Origin: Agarophyton chilense
Lineage: Eukaryota > Rhodophyta > Florideophyceae > Gracilariales > Gracilariaceae
Direction of reading: 5' to 3'
NCBI GenBank assembly: GCA_030374765.1
Contig: JARGXX010000033.1
Coordinates: 434,001-498,000, forward strand
DNA length: 64,000 nt
Made by a program: the position numbers and the translations under genes. This document shows positions 39,792 to 51,773 of this stretch, one piece after another. Below the pieces are notes generated by a model. It saw only the letters and a program-made list of their open reading frames with translations, was not told the origin of the DNA and ran no database searches. Positions within the stretch are counted from its first letter, which is position 1, and each line of letters opens with the position of its first letter.

Positions 39792-42250
39792 AAACTTTGC
39801 AAGCGCAGTTGTGTCGTATTCATCGTCGAGCTTGTTTGTTTAGGCGATGAGCAAGTTGAACAGCTGTACGTCTTTTCTCTCTCCAGTTTCTTTCCACTTC
39901 CAGATGTGCTTGTATGCCTCCAAGATAGAACCGGTAGAGGCAAGTGGTAAAAAGCGGTGGATGGAAACGTATTGCGTGCAATATTATGCGCCATGGAAGC
40001 AAACTCTGCATCTTGTGCTTGACGTACTTGCTCTGTGAGGTACATGACTCGTATCGGCATCTTTGTCCAGAGGTCACTCTTCCATGGTAGCTCGTTGATG
40101 AGATTGAGGCGAACCCATCACTGGTTTCCGTTTTGATCGGTTCGAATGGCTGAGTGGGGAAAGACAGATAGCAACTGAGAGTAGTCGCCGGAGAAAACGA
40201 TTGTAAGTCCACGAATGAGGGCTTCTCTGCCCCAGGATTGACTCCAGCGCACCGTTAGTCTTTGAGAATGACGTCCATGAATTCGAACAACCTCTTCTCT
40301 AGCATTAAAGCTTCATCTAAGACCAAAAGCTGCACCTCGCGAAGCAGAGCGGCCCGATGTGATCCAGAACCGTAAACCGTACTTTGAGGACGAAGTGGGC
40401 CCCGTAGTGGTGCTACTGTCTTTGTCTACGACACCGGATCCCAACAGACTGTGCAGTTTCCTCTCGTTTTGGTATAGATAGGCTGCAATCCCAATCGTGG
40501 CGCACAATTCTACGAGCATTTCTTGCGCCTGGCACATGTCACGCAGAAGAGATAGCAAGTACGTTTTGCCGGTTCCTGCAGGTGCTTGAATGAAGAACGC
40601 CTTACACGGCGTTGATATTCGGTCGTCGGTCCGTCGCTGCAGGAACCCTTGCAGAATAGAGTCTAATACATGCTGCTGTTGGGCCTTGAGTGATTCATAG
40701 CGATGGTGGAGATTGTTGGACGCGCCACTCACTCTTTCATTGCGGGCGGCAATCGATCGATCCAGTTCTGGGATTCTTGCCCCAGAGAATGCCATTGACT
40801 GCAAGGAAAAAAATTGGTGGTCTTGGAGCATTCTTCCGCCGTGCATATCGGAGATTTGGATGAGTCGACCGTACATCTCTTCCTTTTTCTGTGGCTCTTT
40901 GCGTTCGGTGATATCCTCGCACAGTGGCTCCCAATAATCTGTCGCCATCTTTTCTGGGTCACCTCTTTGCTTATAGAGCGTCACAACGAGCCTACGAAGC
41001 TCAGAAGGGGTGCTGTACACGTGCACGACCTTCTAGAAGGCTAAATTAAACTCGTTACCTTCGCTGTAAACTCCCATTGCGACTGAAGCTTCTTTAAATG
41101 AGTTGAATTCCGTTCCCTCATGCGCACGTGCATCTAGATAAGAGGCGGCGGCCTTGTTCATGAGAATGAGTCGCAAGGAGAACATTTCAACTTCTAAGGG
41201 TTGGACGTGAATGCGAGCCCCTCATCGCTCCTCTGCCTTGCGTTGGACTATAAACATTGGAGGAACGCCAGTATTCTTTGGTACCTGAGAACGATCGCCC
41301 CCGTGCTGTTCAAGCACTCGGGTACAAAGCTTCTTGTACGGTTCGGTTCGCTCATAGTGTTGCAAGTAGTCCTTATGGTGGAACGGAGGCGGGCGCTTGA
41401 GGTAGCGCTCCAGTGTAGAAGAGTGGAGTGGCTGATCCAGCTGATTGGGGTGCCGAAGCAAGACGTTTCGCCCCCCTTCGAGATGGATCATTAACTTCTC
41501 GACAGTGGGACTAATATGCACGTGGCGGAATTCGAAGATTCTCCATGCTGCATTAACAGCCCTAATTACTCGCGCGCATGTAAGTTCGGAAATCGTTGAG
41601 CACTTCGACTGCTGCAGCAGTATCGACTCGCTGTGCTTGCGAAAATTAGCCGTTATGTCCTTCCATAACGTAAACTATTCATCAATTGTCTTGTCTTTCT
41701 CGTGCAACACAGTGTGCTTGCTCGTTTTAACCTGTATGTCATTCCGTAATGTTCGAAGTGAGGCCTCCAATGGAATGGGCTCAGAAGGGCCCATGAGGGC
41801 CAGCTCTTCGCCGCCCAGCGTAGCTTTCGACGGCGAAACTTGATCCATGGATAAAAAGTCAACATGAAACAGCTTCGTCTGTATTGAGTCGGAAGTCGGA
41901 AGCTTTTCTATGAAGTTTTCGCTTCGGCAAAAGACTTCCCACTGAACGGGTGCTCGACCGAGCTAAAGTCTCCGTGAAGAGTTCTACCTGGCGCATATGC
42001 AGTAGAATTCTCTCGAGAGGAAACGGCGTGAGCTGTGACGCGCAAATGCGGGTTCGGCATCTTTATAAACGGTACTTTCGGTCCACTTTCATCCACATAG
42101 ATGCTTTTAGAGGTCTGTGCATCAAGGTGACTATGAAGCTGCGAATCGATAGCAATCCCACAGCAAGAGTGTATATTTCTCTCCCTATCCTTCGACGGAA
42201 AGTCATGGAGTGTAGTTGGAACAATCAACTTTCGAGGATAGGCACCACGC
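39792..42250 (-). pseudogene. Helitron replicase-helicase, N-terminal and central parts
   Basis: Minus-strand coding remnants in several frames. From high to low coordinates: a segment near 42228-41908; HLEGGRNVLLRHPNQLDQPL (about 41490); the typical Helitron helicase run-up with RIHVQPLEVEMFSLRLIL and FNSFKEASVAMGVYSEGN (41200-41060); Walker A QAPAGTGKTYLL (40590-40555); Walker B VLDEALMLEKRL near 40320; FSGDYSQLLSVFP (40200-40160); TEQVRQAQDAEFASMAHNIA (40035-39980); and LDDEYDTTALAKFPG at the RE3 junction. Several stops and frame changes occur. The HUH nuclease (Rep) that nicks DNA should lie further upstream, but there the sequence changes to a Gypsy RT fragment, so Rep is lost. Confidence 0.75.
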
Positions 42251-42376
42251 GGTGACGTGAGCGAAAAAAGTCACCCTGTCCAGCATCCAATAACATTTGT
42301 AAATCAGAAAGTGGCTAAGCAGGGTGCCGTAGAACTGAGGATTTTTCTGTCACGGTTGTGTCCGGTGTTGCGCTTT

Positions 42377-42625
42377 CTAGTCGACACAGAATCTGACGGA
42401 GCGATCTTTCATAGCCGCGAGGACAAGGAGAATTACCCAATCGGATTGGGTACGAGGTGCCGGCTCTATGACATGAGCTTTGCTCATTTTGTCCATCTGG
42501 TCGGCGAAAGTTTTCCTCCCCTTCAGGCCTTTACGGTATGGGTGCTGGAACTGTGGTCTTGCATCATTCTGAAGCTCAATGCGGTGTATAGTGGCTCTGA
42601 TATTTCCCAATCTACCTGACCACAT
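42377..42625 (-). pseudogene. Ty3/Gypsy reverse transcriptase fragment
   Basis: 82 residues with ATIHRIELQNDARPQ, HPYRKGLKGR, VIEPAPRTQSDWV and RSVRFCVD. These cover the segment that normally precedes YRKLN in Gypsy RTs, ending at a stop exactly after CVD. No other part of this element is next to it. It differs from the RTs of RE1-RE6. Confidence 0.65.
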
Positions 42626-42783
42626 GGTCTAGTGTTTCCTGAAGAGATCAATCACCTAGGGCCTATAGGATTCGAATTAAGCGCCTATGGCGACTGTCCC
42701 CTTCTCAGAGTCGACGTCCGCGTTGGAAGTTGTAGTTGAAATTTATACAATTGGGCCTCCATAATGGTTACAGGGGCTGTTAG

Positions 42784-43380
42784 TGTCGTATAGTGGCAGA
42801 AGGTTTGACCTTTGAGGTTGTCAATATCCTACAATGACCTTGTAGGTGATGGGTGCGAGGAATCACCGGCCACGTGGCTCAAAGCGAGCTAACATCTAGA
42901 TGTTGTCAGCCACGTGTAGTGTTGACATGTACCTTCTGGTTGAGTAATTGTTAGTGATAGTAATTGTAAATATGCGTATTTTAGTACAGTAGTTGAGTGG
43001 CCACCTGGCACTGTAGCCAGTGCTGGCCAGGTCTCTGACAATAGGTCAGAGACCGTGCCTTGGTGGCACCTCCCGGGTGATCTGGAGAGTGCAGTCCACT
43101 GCATATAGGGAACTGCACCTTCCCCATCCTAATCTGATAAAGACAGGCATCACTTAGGTCACTACTATACCTTTTGGTTTATTGTTTCTCAACTACCACA
43201 CAGGCTTTCCCGCGCGTTGTCGCCTACCATCTTTTACCTACATGATATAGGCTAGTCGCCCTGCCGTTGCCCCTGCGGGTTTTCATGGTACCCTGTTACC
43301 ATCGAGGTTTACTACGTCTACCTTCTAAGATTGAGCGTCAACACGCTCCCTACGGTTGAGTGTCACTACGCTCCCGAGAC
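42784..43380 (+). repeat. RE4 5' LTR, left part (interrupted by RE5)
   Basis: Starts TGTCGTATAGTGG and is alike in inverted orientation to 1-474. It ends at the RE5 insertion, where GAGAC (43376-43380) matches GAGAG (54552-54556) at four of five bases. The LTR resumes after RE5 and ends ACGACA at 54592. The last 50 bp before RE5 hold two imperfect copies of TTGAG-GTCA--ACGCTCCC. Confidence 0.7.
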
Positions 43381-44268
43381 TGAAGGACAATGCCCTTCAA
43401 GGGGGTTTCTTCGCAGGACTTAGAGGTTTCGCTCGCTTGAGGACTAGCTTGGACTATGACAAGCTATACCGCTATTGCGTGCTGACGGCCGGTTAGGACC
43501 GGAAGTGCACACTGGTGGAACACGTGGACTGAACAGATGCCGACGCTCGAGTGCGAGGCGTGCCACACGTGGCCTGGATTGTACATATTGGTTAGTATTA
43601 TTTAGTCATTTTTAGTATTTATTTAGCTACGCTATCGCTATTTAATGTTTATTTTTCGGGCGCGCGCCCACTGTCAGGGGCCGCGCGCCACACTACTTAG
43701 GAGGTTGAGCACTGCTCCCCAGTAAACACCCTCTTGGGAGAGACCAAGGAGGGAGTCTTGGCTCTGAACTTTTCGCCCTCGGCGCGTCTTCACCGCATAC
43801 TGCGTGAGCGCCCGTTGCACGTTACTTCATCCACCCCTCTTTCGACCAGAGTGCTACCACCACCGTGGGTTCATATTTAATTGCCGACACTTGTCGCAGT
43901 CTCGCCCCTGTGTAGGGTTACGCCCCCGTTTTCCTCTTGTTCTCCTTTTTGGCTCTTGTTAGTGGCCGCCTCACTTACCTCGCTCGTCCACCTCATACGG
44001 GTGTTTCCTCGCTCCTTTTCCGACAATCGCCGTGATACCGCTCCGCCTAGGATTGGTCACACCCCGGACTGTGCCGTGCTCACCTAAACACTCTAGGTAT
44101 ATCCCGCCGGATTGGCATCGGTCTTACACCCGACTCCGTCGTGCCTTTCCAGAGTGGCTCTGTTTCTGTGCTCCGCTGGGACGCGTCTCCTCCGCCTGAG
44201 GCGTGTCCCTCAAGAGAGGAAGATCCCGAACATCTTCGTGGTGTCTCCGCTCCAAGCGTTGTCCTACA
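43381..44268 (+). repeat. RE5 5' LTR
   Basis: 888 bp, TGAAGGACAATGCCC to GTCCTACA. Aligns with 53675-54551 with scattered differences. Confidence 0.88.
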
Positions 44269-44271
44269 AAC

Positions 44272-44289
44272 TGGTCTCCCGACTTAGAA
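44272..44289 (+). promoter_or_regulatory. Primer-binding site of RE5
   Basis: TGGTCTCCCGACTTAGAA, identical to the sites of RE2 and RE4, three bases after the LTR end. Confidence 0.85.
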
Positions 44290-44433
44290 GTTTGAGTCGG
44301 GCACACTCAGTTACAATTAATCGGAAAGAGGACTCACAAATTGAGGTTGATCTTAGTTGCCCTCTTTGAGGAAGTTTCTTGGCCCCACTAGCCGATCGGG
44401 TTTGGATTCTCACGTGTAGCGGATTCTGATCTC

Positions 44434-46494
44434 ATGTCGTCCAAAGACCGTCCTAGGACGCGGAGTCAAACCGGTGCCCAGCAACCCTCGCATCCATCCC
44501 GTATCCCTGTCCGTTCACGGTCTCATACCGGTGGATCGACTGGTGTGCCAGGAGGAAGGACCTCGAGACCTCCTGTCTCTGATTCGACACCCCCAGCAAG
44601 TGGAGCAGGACCGGCGTCTGCCGCCGCCCAGATGCTCTCCCCTGCTAGGGATGTCACTCTCCATCCCAGCTTTGCAGCTGTGGAAGAGCAACTCCGCTCT
44701 ATGCCGTAAGCTCAAGTCATCCTTGTAGAGGAGTTTGATTCCCTTGGCAAGATCGTAAATGACAATGCTACGCAGGATTTTTCTGAGGACCTCCGTGTCC
44801 TCCGTGCGGATGTGAACTCGATTCTAGAGTCCCTTGGTGGACCCTCGGCCTTTGTCAAGGACGTCACGGACAAGTTCTCGCGCGTCCGAAGCCGTCTCGA
44901 GACGTTGGAACAAACCCTAATGTCGGGGAATGATCCGGCCGAGCGGGTTGCAGTATCCCACAAGGGAAACAAGGAAGAGAACCGCCAGGCTCGAAAGAAG
45001 CGAAGTAACACGAATCCCGAACCGTCGGATTCCTCATCCTCGTAGTCCGACTCTTACGATTCATCGGTGGAAGTAGCTCGCCGTGAGCGTTCCTCACGCT
45101 CTAAGCGGTCAACAGCCACCCATGGTGTGATCCGCGCCCGCACAATGGGAAGGAAGCACAAAGGTTTGAAGGAGCTGAAACTGACCAATTCGCTCTTCAA
45201 GACGCTCTTATCATACCAGTACAACCGTTTGGAGGCCTCCTATTTGGATCGTACACCCCGTGGTACGGGAAGAGTGAAGGAGTGCATTACGCGAATGCAG
45301 CTCTCACTACGAAACCAGTTCTTTTCTGGAGGAGACCCAATATTGGTGTTGGATTTCCTGGCACGCTTTGTCGCGGAAGCTGAAATTCTTGGAATGAACG
45401 AGGGATAAGCCTACCTTGCCTTACCGTACTTCTTACGTGGGCTTGCAGAAGACCAGTATCACTCTGTCAGAGGTTCATCAAGCGCCTCCGAAGGAGGGGT
45501 CACATGCCGGCCTGAAGCAGTTCAATACCTCCTGAGGTCATATGCTACTAATTCCGCCATTCAGCAGGCTATAATAGCCCTCCAGGACACTCGCCTACTT
45601 CCAGGCGAGTCGGAAACCGATTATTCGTCGCGCCTTAACAAGGCCTTCCACCGCTGTGGCAATGTTTACCCCGCTGAAGAGCGTTGTACCATGTTTGTCA
45701 ATGGTTTGGACCCGGCGATCCGGACTCTTGTTGCTCGACGTCGAGAAGATAGACCTAAGGCCACGTATTTGGAACTAGTGCAGTTCGCTCGTGCAGAAGG
45801 TGAAGCCCTGCGCGCACGCACTTTTGGCTCCAGGGGTAGGTCTGCAAAAGCGTTGGTGTTACAACCAAGTACCCCGTCAGCTTCGATGATCGACGAACAG
45901 GCCTTTCGAAGGGATTATGATAACGTGCAGCTAGCCCATAGCGACGTTCATTCCATCCCGACAACGGAGTTACCCTCAACCTTGGACGAGTCACAATACA
46001 TGATTGGGGATGACACGCTACTCTATGCGGATAATAGTCGCGTCCGTGCGCCACGCGTCCCCCACGAGAGTGGTAATGTCCGCTTTTCGCGTCCTGGCTG
46101 GCGAGATACCCGCCCCGCGGTGAAGTTCGCGGAGCCTCGCCACCCAACGCCGGCTTCTGGTCTGATTTGTCATCTCTGCTACAAACCAGGCCATACTTCT
46201 TCACAATGTGTGTTGTCTCTCCGAGAATGGGCACAAGTCGTAGTCAATTACGAGGCCCTAGCCCCAGAGGACAAAGCAGCTGGTCCGATTTCATCGTATA
46301 TCCGTGCTCGAACGGATGTTTCACGTCACGTGTCGCTTCCTCGAGCTCGGGTCGTACCTGCACTGGAATCCCGTGTCATCGACGTGGTCGGTCACCCCAC
46401 CGTTTCTGCGGAACCTTCTGGACCTGATGCCCCGGCGTTGCCTGCTCAACGTCCTGAGAAGCCGCCTCCTGCGGAGCAGGCCCAGAAAAACTAA
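44434..46494 (+). pseudogene. RE5 Gag with three nonsense codons
   Basis: One frame from the ATG at 44434 (MSSKDRPRTRSQTG) to TAA at 46492, with in-frame stops at 44707, 45043 and 45406 (the last a CAA-to-TAA type change relative to RE2). There are no frameshifts. It has the same plan as RE2 Gag: Ser/Pro/Arg N terminus, coiled coil, Ser-rich stretch (SDSSSS), gag core with YLALPYFLRGLAEDQ and AVQYLLRSYA, and an intact CX2CX4HX4C zinc knuckle CHLCYKPGHTSSQC at 46170-46210. It packages element RNA when functional. Confidence 0.85.
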
Positions 46495-46522
46495 ATCTGG
46501 GAGTCTCCTCTCAAGGAGGGGC
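46485..46522 (+). promoter_or_regulatory. RE5 Gag-Pol -1 frameshift site and hairpin
   Basis: CAG AAA AAC TAA at the end of gag. Slipping at GAAAAAC enters the pol frame at 46491. The hairpin CTCCT-CTCA-AGGAG follows at the same distance as in RE2, with one compensatory pair change. Pol then meets a TAA at 46527, absent from RE2 and RE6, so this copy would not make full Pol. Confidence 0.65.
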
Positions 46523-48242
46523 GCCCTAAGAGTCGAGGTCGACGGCGGCCGAGGCGTCCAAGCCTCGCGCCAAGGTCAAAATCCCTTCAAGGAAAGAGGC
46601 CGTCAATGACGTGAACTCGGAACACTTTCGTGTTCTGCGTCGTCCGTTGAAACGTGTTTTCAATTACAGGTTCCAGGATAGAGTTCTGGTGATGGCCAAG
46701 AGAAACTACAAGGTCTATGCCGACCATGGCCTTTCACCCCAGTTTATGGTGCGACACCTTACCTTCTTAGACGCCGGTGCCGGTCCGAACTTTGTCGTGG
46801 AGGAAGTACTACCGCCTGCTTTGCAGTCTAGGATCCGCCGCGACCACGTCCCGAAGGTCGTTGATTCGAACAACAAACCCTTGGATACTGTGGGGTTCAT
46901 AGAACTGGTAGTTCGCGTTGGCGCTCACGTGGTGAAACTCGACTTCGTCGTATGTCTGAAATTAGCCGCCCCAGTTATCTTGGGTTGCGACTTTTGCGAC
47001 CGCTTCGGCGAAGCGATCTTCCCCCGCCAACGGCGTGTTGAAATGGAGGATGGGTCGTCTACTCCGATCGTTCGTCGTCCGCTTAGGCGTGCCACGAAGA
47101 AGCATGTCCCGCTACCGGCAGCACAGGAACCCGGACCGGATAACCGTTAATCTAATAAGCTCCGCGTCCCAGCGCCGTTGTGCGTCCCGCCTGAGTCCCA
47201 AATGATGGTGAAAGTAACCTCCCATCAACACGGACTCCGGGTCTTACAATCATTGTCGTCACTGTATGACAGGCACAGCCTCGCAATTGCGAATGGAATC
47301 GTCGATGTGGAGCCAAACCAACCGTTTCACGTGCTGATCGCCAATCTAGGGACTGTACCCCAGTATCTGGTGAGGAACCAAGTGATAGGGTCCGTCATGC
47401 CACACCCCATCGCTATGGTGCCGACAAAGCTGACCGCAGCTGACGTTCTCGGACTCGTTCACTCTAAAAATGGGGACAGCTCGGAACCCGTTTCATCGCC
47501 GGAACCCGGGGTTCACCCTGTAACATCAGGGACGCAGCCCGTTTCAACGAGTGGTGACCGCCCCGATCCAGCCCAAGAACTCGAGGACCTGGATCTCAGC
47601 CACGTCCCGGAGTCATACCGCCATCGATTGCGAGAGATTTTAAGAAACTTCACCACTATGTGGGACGGCTCCCTTGGTGAGATTGCCACTACGGAACACC
47701 GGATTGATTTGCTACCTGACACCCGACCCATATCTCAGCACCCATACCGTGCCGGACCCGCCGCACGCGCGGAGGAAAAGGCACAAGTAGATAAAATGCT
47801 TCTAGTAGGAGTCATTGAACCGGCTCAGTCGCCGTGGGCTTCTGCAGTAGTACTGGCTCCAAAGCAGGATGGTTCCTGGAGGTTTTGCGTCAACTACCGT
47901 CGGTTGAATGCCGTTACCGTCAAGGACGTGTATCCAATCCCAAGAAGGGACGAGTACATTGACTCGCTGGGCGCCGCCACCGTCTTTACAACCCTGGACG
48001 CCAATTGGGGATACTGGCAAGTTCTGGTAAGGAAGCAAGACCAGAATAAAACCGCTTTCGCGTGTCACTCCGGTCTCTACCGTTTCAAACGGAGGCCTTT
48101 TGGTCTTACCAACGCCCCCCCTACTTTCCAGCGAGCCATCGACTTCCTATTGGCCTGCTTCAAAATGAGTACCTGCCTGGTCTACCTGGATGACATAATC
48201 GTCTTCTCAGATAAACTGGACAAACATCTCACTCATGTGAAA

Positions 48243-48358
48243 GATATCATGACCACGCTACGAGATTTGGGTGTCACTCTTAAGTTGAATAAATGTGAGG
48301 GATATCATGACCACGCTACGAGATTTGGGTGTCACTCTTAAGTTGAAGAAATGTGACT
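48243..48358 (+). repeat. 58-bp tandem duplication in RE5 RT
   Basis: Two adjacent copies of a unit starting GATATCATGACCACGC with one or two differences. 58 is not a multiple of three, so it breaks the RT frame just after the YLDD box. Confidence 0.92.
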
Positions 48359-50659
48359 TCTTCACAAACACCGTGACGAATCTCGGCCATTTTATCCGTC
48401 CAGGACGTGTTACAATCGAGGAGACTCGTGTTAAGTCACTCAAAAAGGCTAAAGAACCGCGGACGCAAACCGAGCTTCGTTCCTTTCTGGGACTCGCGAA
48501 CGTCTACAGACGATTCATCCCGCACTTTGCGGACAAAGCTGCACCGTTAAACGCGCTTTTGCGGAAAGGCCAAACACCAAAACTGGACCCCTTAACCCCC
48601 TTTCAAACGGAATCTTTCAACTCTCTTAAGGATTCTGTCGTCTCCGCCCCGATCCTCTCTTTGCCCAGGCCTGGAATGCCCTTCACCGTAGATACGGACG
48701 CCAGCGACTACCAAGTAGGTTGTGCACTGTTTCAAACTGCACCCAATGGAAAAAGACGCCCCGTAGGGTACTGGTCCCGATCGCTCAACGTTCACGAGAA
48801 GAACTACTACGTGTCGAAGAAGGAATGCCTTGCAGTAGTGTGGGCATTACAAACGTTGCGCTCCTATCTCATGGGTAATCATTTCACCGTTTTTACGGAC
48901 CACGCATCACTTCGATGGCTACTCTCCATCTCGGAGCCTTCAGGCCGCTTGATGCGTTGGCGTCTCCGTCTAGCGGAATTTGACTTTGACGTGCAGTACC
49001 GAAAAGGATCGTGCAACACCCAAGCCGATGCTCTCTCCCGCCTGGTCACTACTGGCGAAGCACTACCCGTCAAAGACGATGAGATACCCTGCTTTGCAGT
49101 GACTGGCGACGACGCTACCATCGAGGACGAGGAACGAGACACGGTCTCTTCAGATTCCGGTTCCGAATTGGACGACTTTCTTCTCTCGGAAGATTCCGAG
49201 AAACCCTTACCAGGGAAGTTCGTGCCTATTACTCTAGAGGACATGATACGGGAGCAATTCGCTGACCCGTTCTGCGCGAAGGTCCGCGCTCAACTCAATG
49301 GAGGAGGTACTCTCCCCTTTCAGGTGAATGACGCCGGATACCTTGTACGGACCGTCGGATCGCACCCACAAATCGTGGTACCACATAACCTCCAGTTGAG
49401 AGTATAGCAGATGTCGCTCTACTCCAAACTGAGTGGACACGTCGGGGGACGGAAACTTTACCTCACCCTACGCCGTAACTTCTACTAGCCTGCCATGGCG
49501 ATGAACTGCTACGCAACGGTGCGGTTTTGTAGCGATTGCGCTCGGAACCGTGTCAAACTCCGCCTTCATGCGACGAAGTTGAATCGGTTTCCAGCTCGCA
49601 CTCCATTGGAATTTGTGGCCATCGATAAACTCGGTCCCTTCCTTACCACTAAACGGAATTACAAGTTCTTACTCGTAATTACGGATCGCTTCTCCAAGCT
49701 GGTCCGGACCGTACTGTTAAGGAACATCTCCGCTATGAGCGTGGCTCAAGCCTTCGTCCTACACTGGGTCTTTGTTTACGGCCCACCGGTCAAACTCCTC
49801 TCCGATAACGGGAGACAGTTCGCCTCTCATTTCTTCGAGGATGTGTGTCGCATCTTAGACATTAAGAACCTGTTCACGACCACTTACCACCCCCAAACTA
49901 ATGAGCAGGCCGAACAATTCAACCGGACATTACTTGCGACACTCCGTCTATACGTTGCAGACCACCCCAAAGATTGACACTTGTTCACTGATGCGCTAAC
50001 CTCTGCGTACAATACGCAGGTGCACAGGGCACCTGGATTAACGCCCTTCGAGTTGGTACTAACCCGTACCCCACCGCCCGTGGCGCTGGAACCACAGCCC
50101 ACGCTGGATACCTTTCCGTCACCGACCGCTTACCGCGAAGCGTGGAAAACTTGGCTCACGAAGCTCGTTCCCGCCGCACGGCGTTCAATGGGCCGAGCCC
50201 AGGCCACTTACGAGCGTGACTTTGATACCAAAGCCCATCGCTCGCCGCCACGTCTCGCCCCCGACGGTTATATATTCATCCGCACGGAGTATTAAAACCC
50301 AGAGAAGGAGAAACGCCACAAGCTGTCACCCGTTGCCGACGGCCTTTTTCGGGTTATTTCTGTGGCTCCCGACACTGTCATTGTTGACCTCGCTGGTAAT
50401 CACGAACGCATCCCCCGCGATCGCGCGGTATCGGCTCCTCCGCCGTTAACATTCCAACCTGCTGGTGTGACTGCTCCCGTTGAAACGGATTCATGGACAC
50501 CCTTACCCCAGGCCCACCCGCGTCCCTACGCGTAATCACACCCATCTCGGGGTTTGTCTGACCTTCTGCTACCCGCGGCGCCCAACCCGCATGGAATCGT
50601 GTCGAGCATTCGTCGCTCCTCTCCAGTCCACCCGACGGACACCAACCCCGGTGCATCGT

Positions 50660-50672
50660 CTAAGGAGGGGGA
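50660..50672 (+). other. Internal polypurine-tract copy
   Basis: CTAAGGAGGGGGA here is identical to the tract at 53660-53672 that precedes the 3' LTR. It lies in the pol tail. A second plus-strand start of this type (a central tract) is known in some retroelements and lentiviruses, but here it is only a sequence match. Confidence 0.45.
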
Positions 50673-51574
50673 GGCGCCCGACAGCCGTCGTAGTCCGGTC
50701 GATACCGTCGCTGGAAAAGCCGCACCGTCGCGTGACATTCTTCGCCCATCAGAGGTGCCTGATACCGACGTCCTGCACGACTCGACGCAGTCGCTATCAA
50801 AGCCTTAAACCGCAACTGCGGATAACGCCACCAACACTCGCCGAGGTGTCACCACACGTGCAACACGGAATTCAAATGCGCTCGGCGCACCGCAGTCTGA
50901 TACAGTACGAGTGGACGACGCACCGCCAAGTACCCCGCACAGGGAGACGGATACATCCACGGCGCCGACGCCGGACAGCCAGCCATTGGAACGCTCACGT
51001 GACTACACGGAACCTCGCAGTGGGACAGAGATGTGCAACAATGCGCCACCGCCCCAGCGAATCTCACCGCCGAAGCGAGCTTCACCACGCCGATTAGCGG
51101 AACGACCACCCCGGATACGCGCTGGTGTGGGCCCTCCAACCGGAGTGGGAAGCGCCGAAAAAAACCTGGCACTTGGGGAAAATGAACCGCCGAAGTCGGG
51201 TCGACATTTTACTCAGCCGAGGACTGCCTTGCGCGCTACACGGTCCGACCGGAGCGAAGCTGCCCAAAGGGTGATCACTTCGGTACCCCCTGGCTCAGGA
51301 CGGGTACCACCCGTAAATAGCGACACCGTCATACGGGATGGCCGGGAAGTGTACCGAAAAGAGTTCGTGGTCGGACGTATTTTGTAGCACTCCTATCACC
51401 CAGAGGGGTATATCCAATACTTGGTCCGTTGGTACGGGTACGGCCCCGAATGGGATTCAGACGAACCGATAGAGTACCTACCTCGGCCAAAGGTGGTACA
51501 GTATCATCTTTGTACTATCACGGCTTTGCCGGCTACCGTAGACCGAGCCCAAGTGGGATAAAAAGACACCCGAT

Positions 51575-51690
51575 GGGGATAAAGGAACAGAAGATCTGGA
51601 TAACGACCCTTGGAAGAAAAACAAGATGCACAGAAGACCTGGAGAAGTACACTCAGAAGAAGTGGAAGGGAGGAAAGAAAACAAATACGT
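51575..51690. repeat. Purine-rich spacer of RE5
   Basis: A/G-rich plus strand between the pol stop and the end of the antisense ORF, in the same place as in RE2 and RE6. Confidence 0.5.
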
Positions 51691-51773
51691 CATAGACGGA
51701 AGTAGTTTACTATTTTCTAAGTTGCTGAACAAACTACCGCACAGCGGGATATACTAACCAAGATCGCAAGGGA

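Larger units (their letters stand above)
46491..51561 (+). pseudogene. RE5 Pol: protease, RT, RNase H, integrase, chromodomain (broken)
   Basis: Pol frame from the slip site to TAA at 51559-51561. Linker LVMAKRNYKVYAD; protease site reading DAGAG instead of DTGA; stops at 46527 and 47148. RT has LDANWGYWQV, FGLTNAPPTF and VYLDDIIVFS (48190). A 58-bp tandem duplication (48243-48300 copied at 48301-48358) shifts the frame. RNase H has DTDAS, KKECLAVVWAL, TDHASLRWLL and DALSRL (49030). Integrase: degenerate zinc-binding part with stops at 49405 and 49486; DDE core with VAIDKLGPF, LLSDNGRQF and EQAEQFNRTLLA, all three acids present; TGA at 49975; GPY/F-type region VADGLFRVISVAPDTVIVDL after a TAA at 50293. 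A Pro/Ser-rich tail leads to a chromodomain, REVYRKEFVVGRIL-stop, YLVRWYGYGPEWDSDEPIEYLP (51350-51500). Confidence 0.85.

Noticed and set aside
50480..51097. 205-codon ORF in the RE5 pol tail
   Set aside because: It is an alternative frame of the Pro/Arg-rich linker before the chromodomain, without domain similarity.
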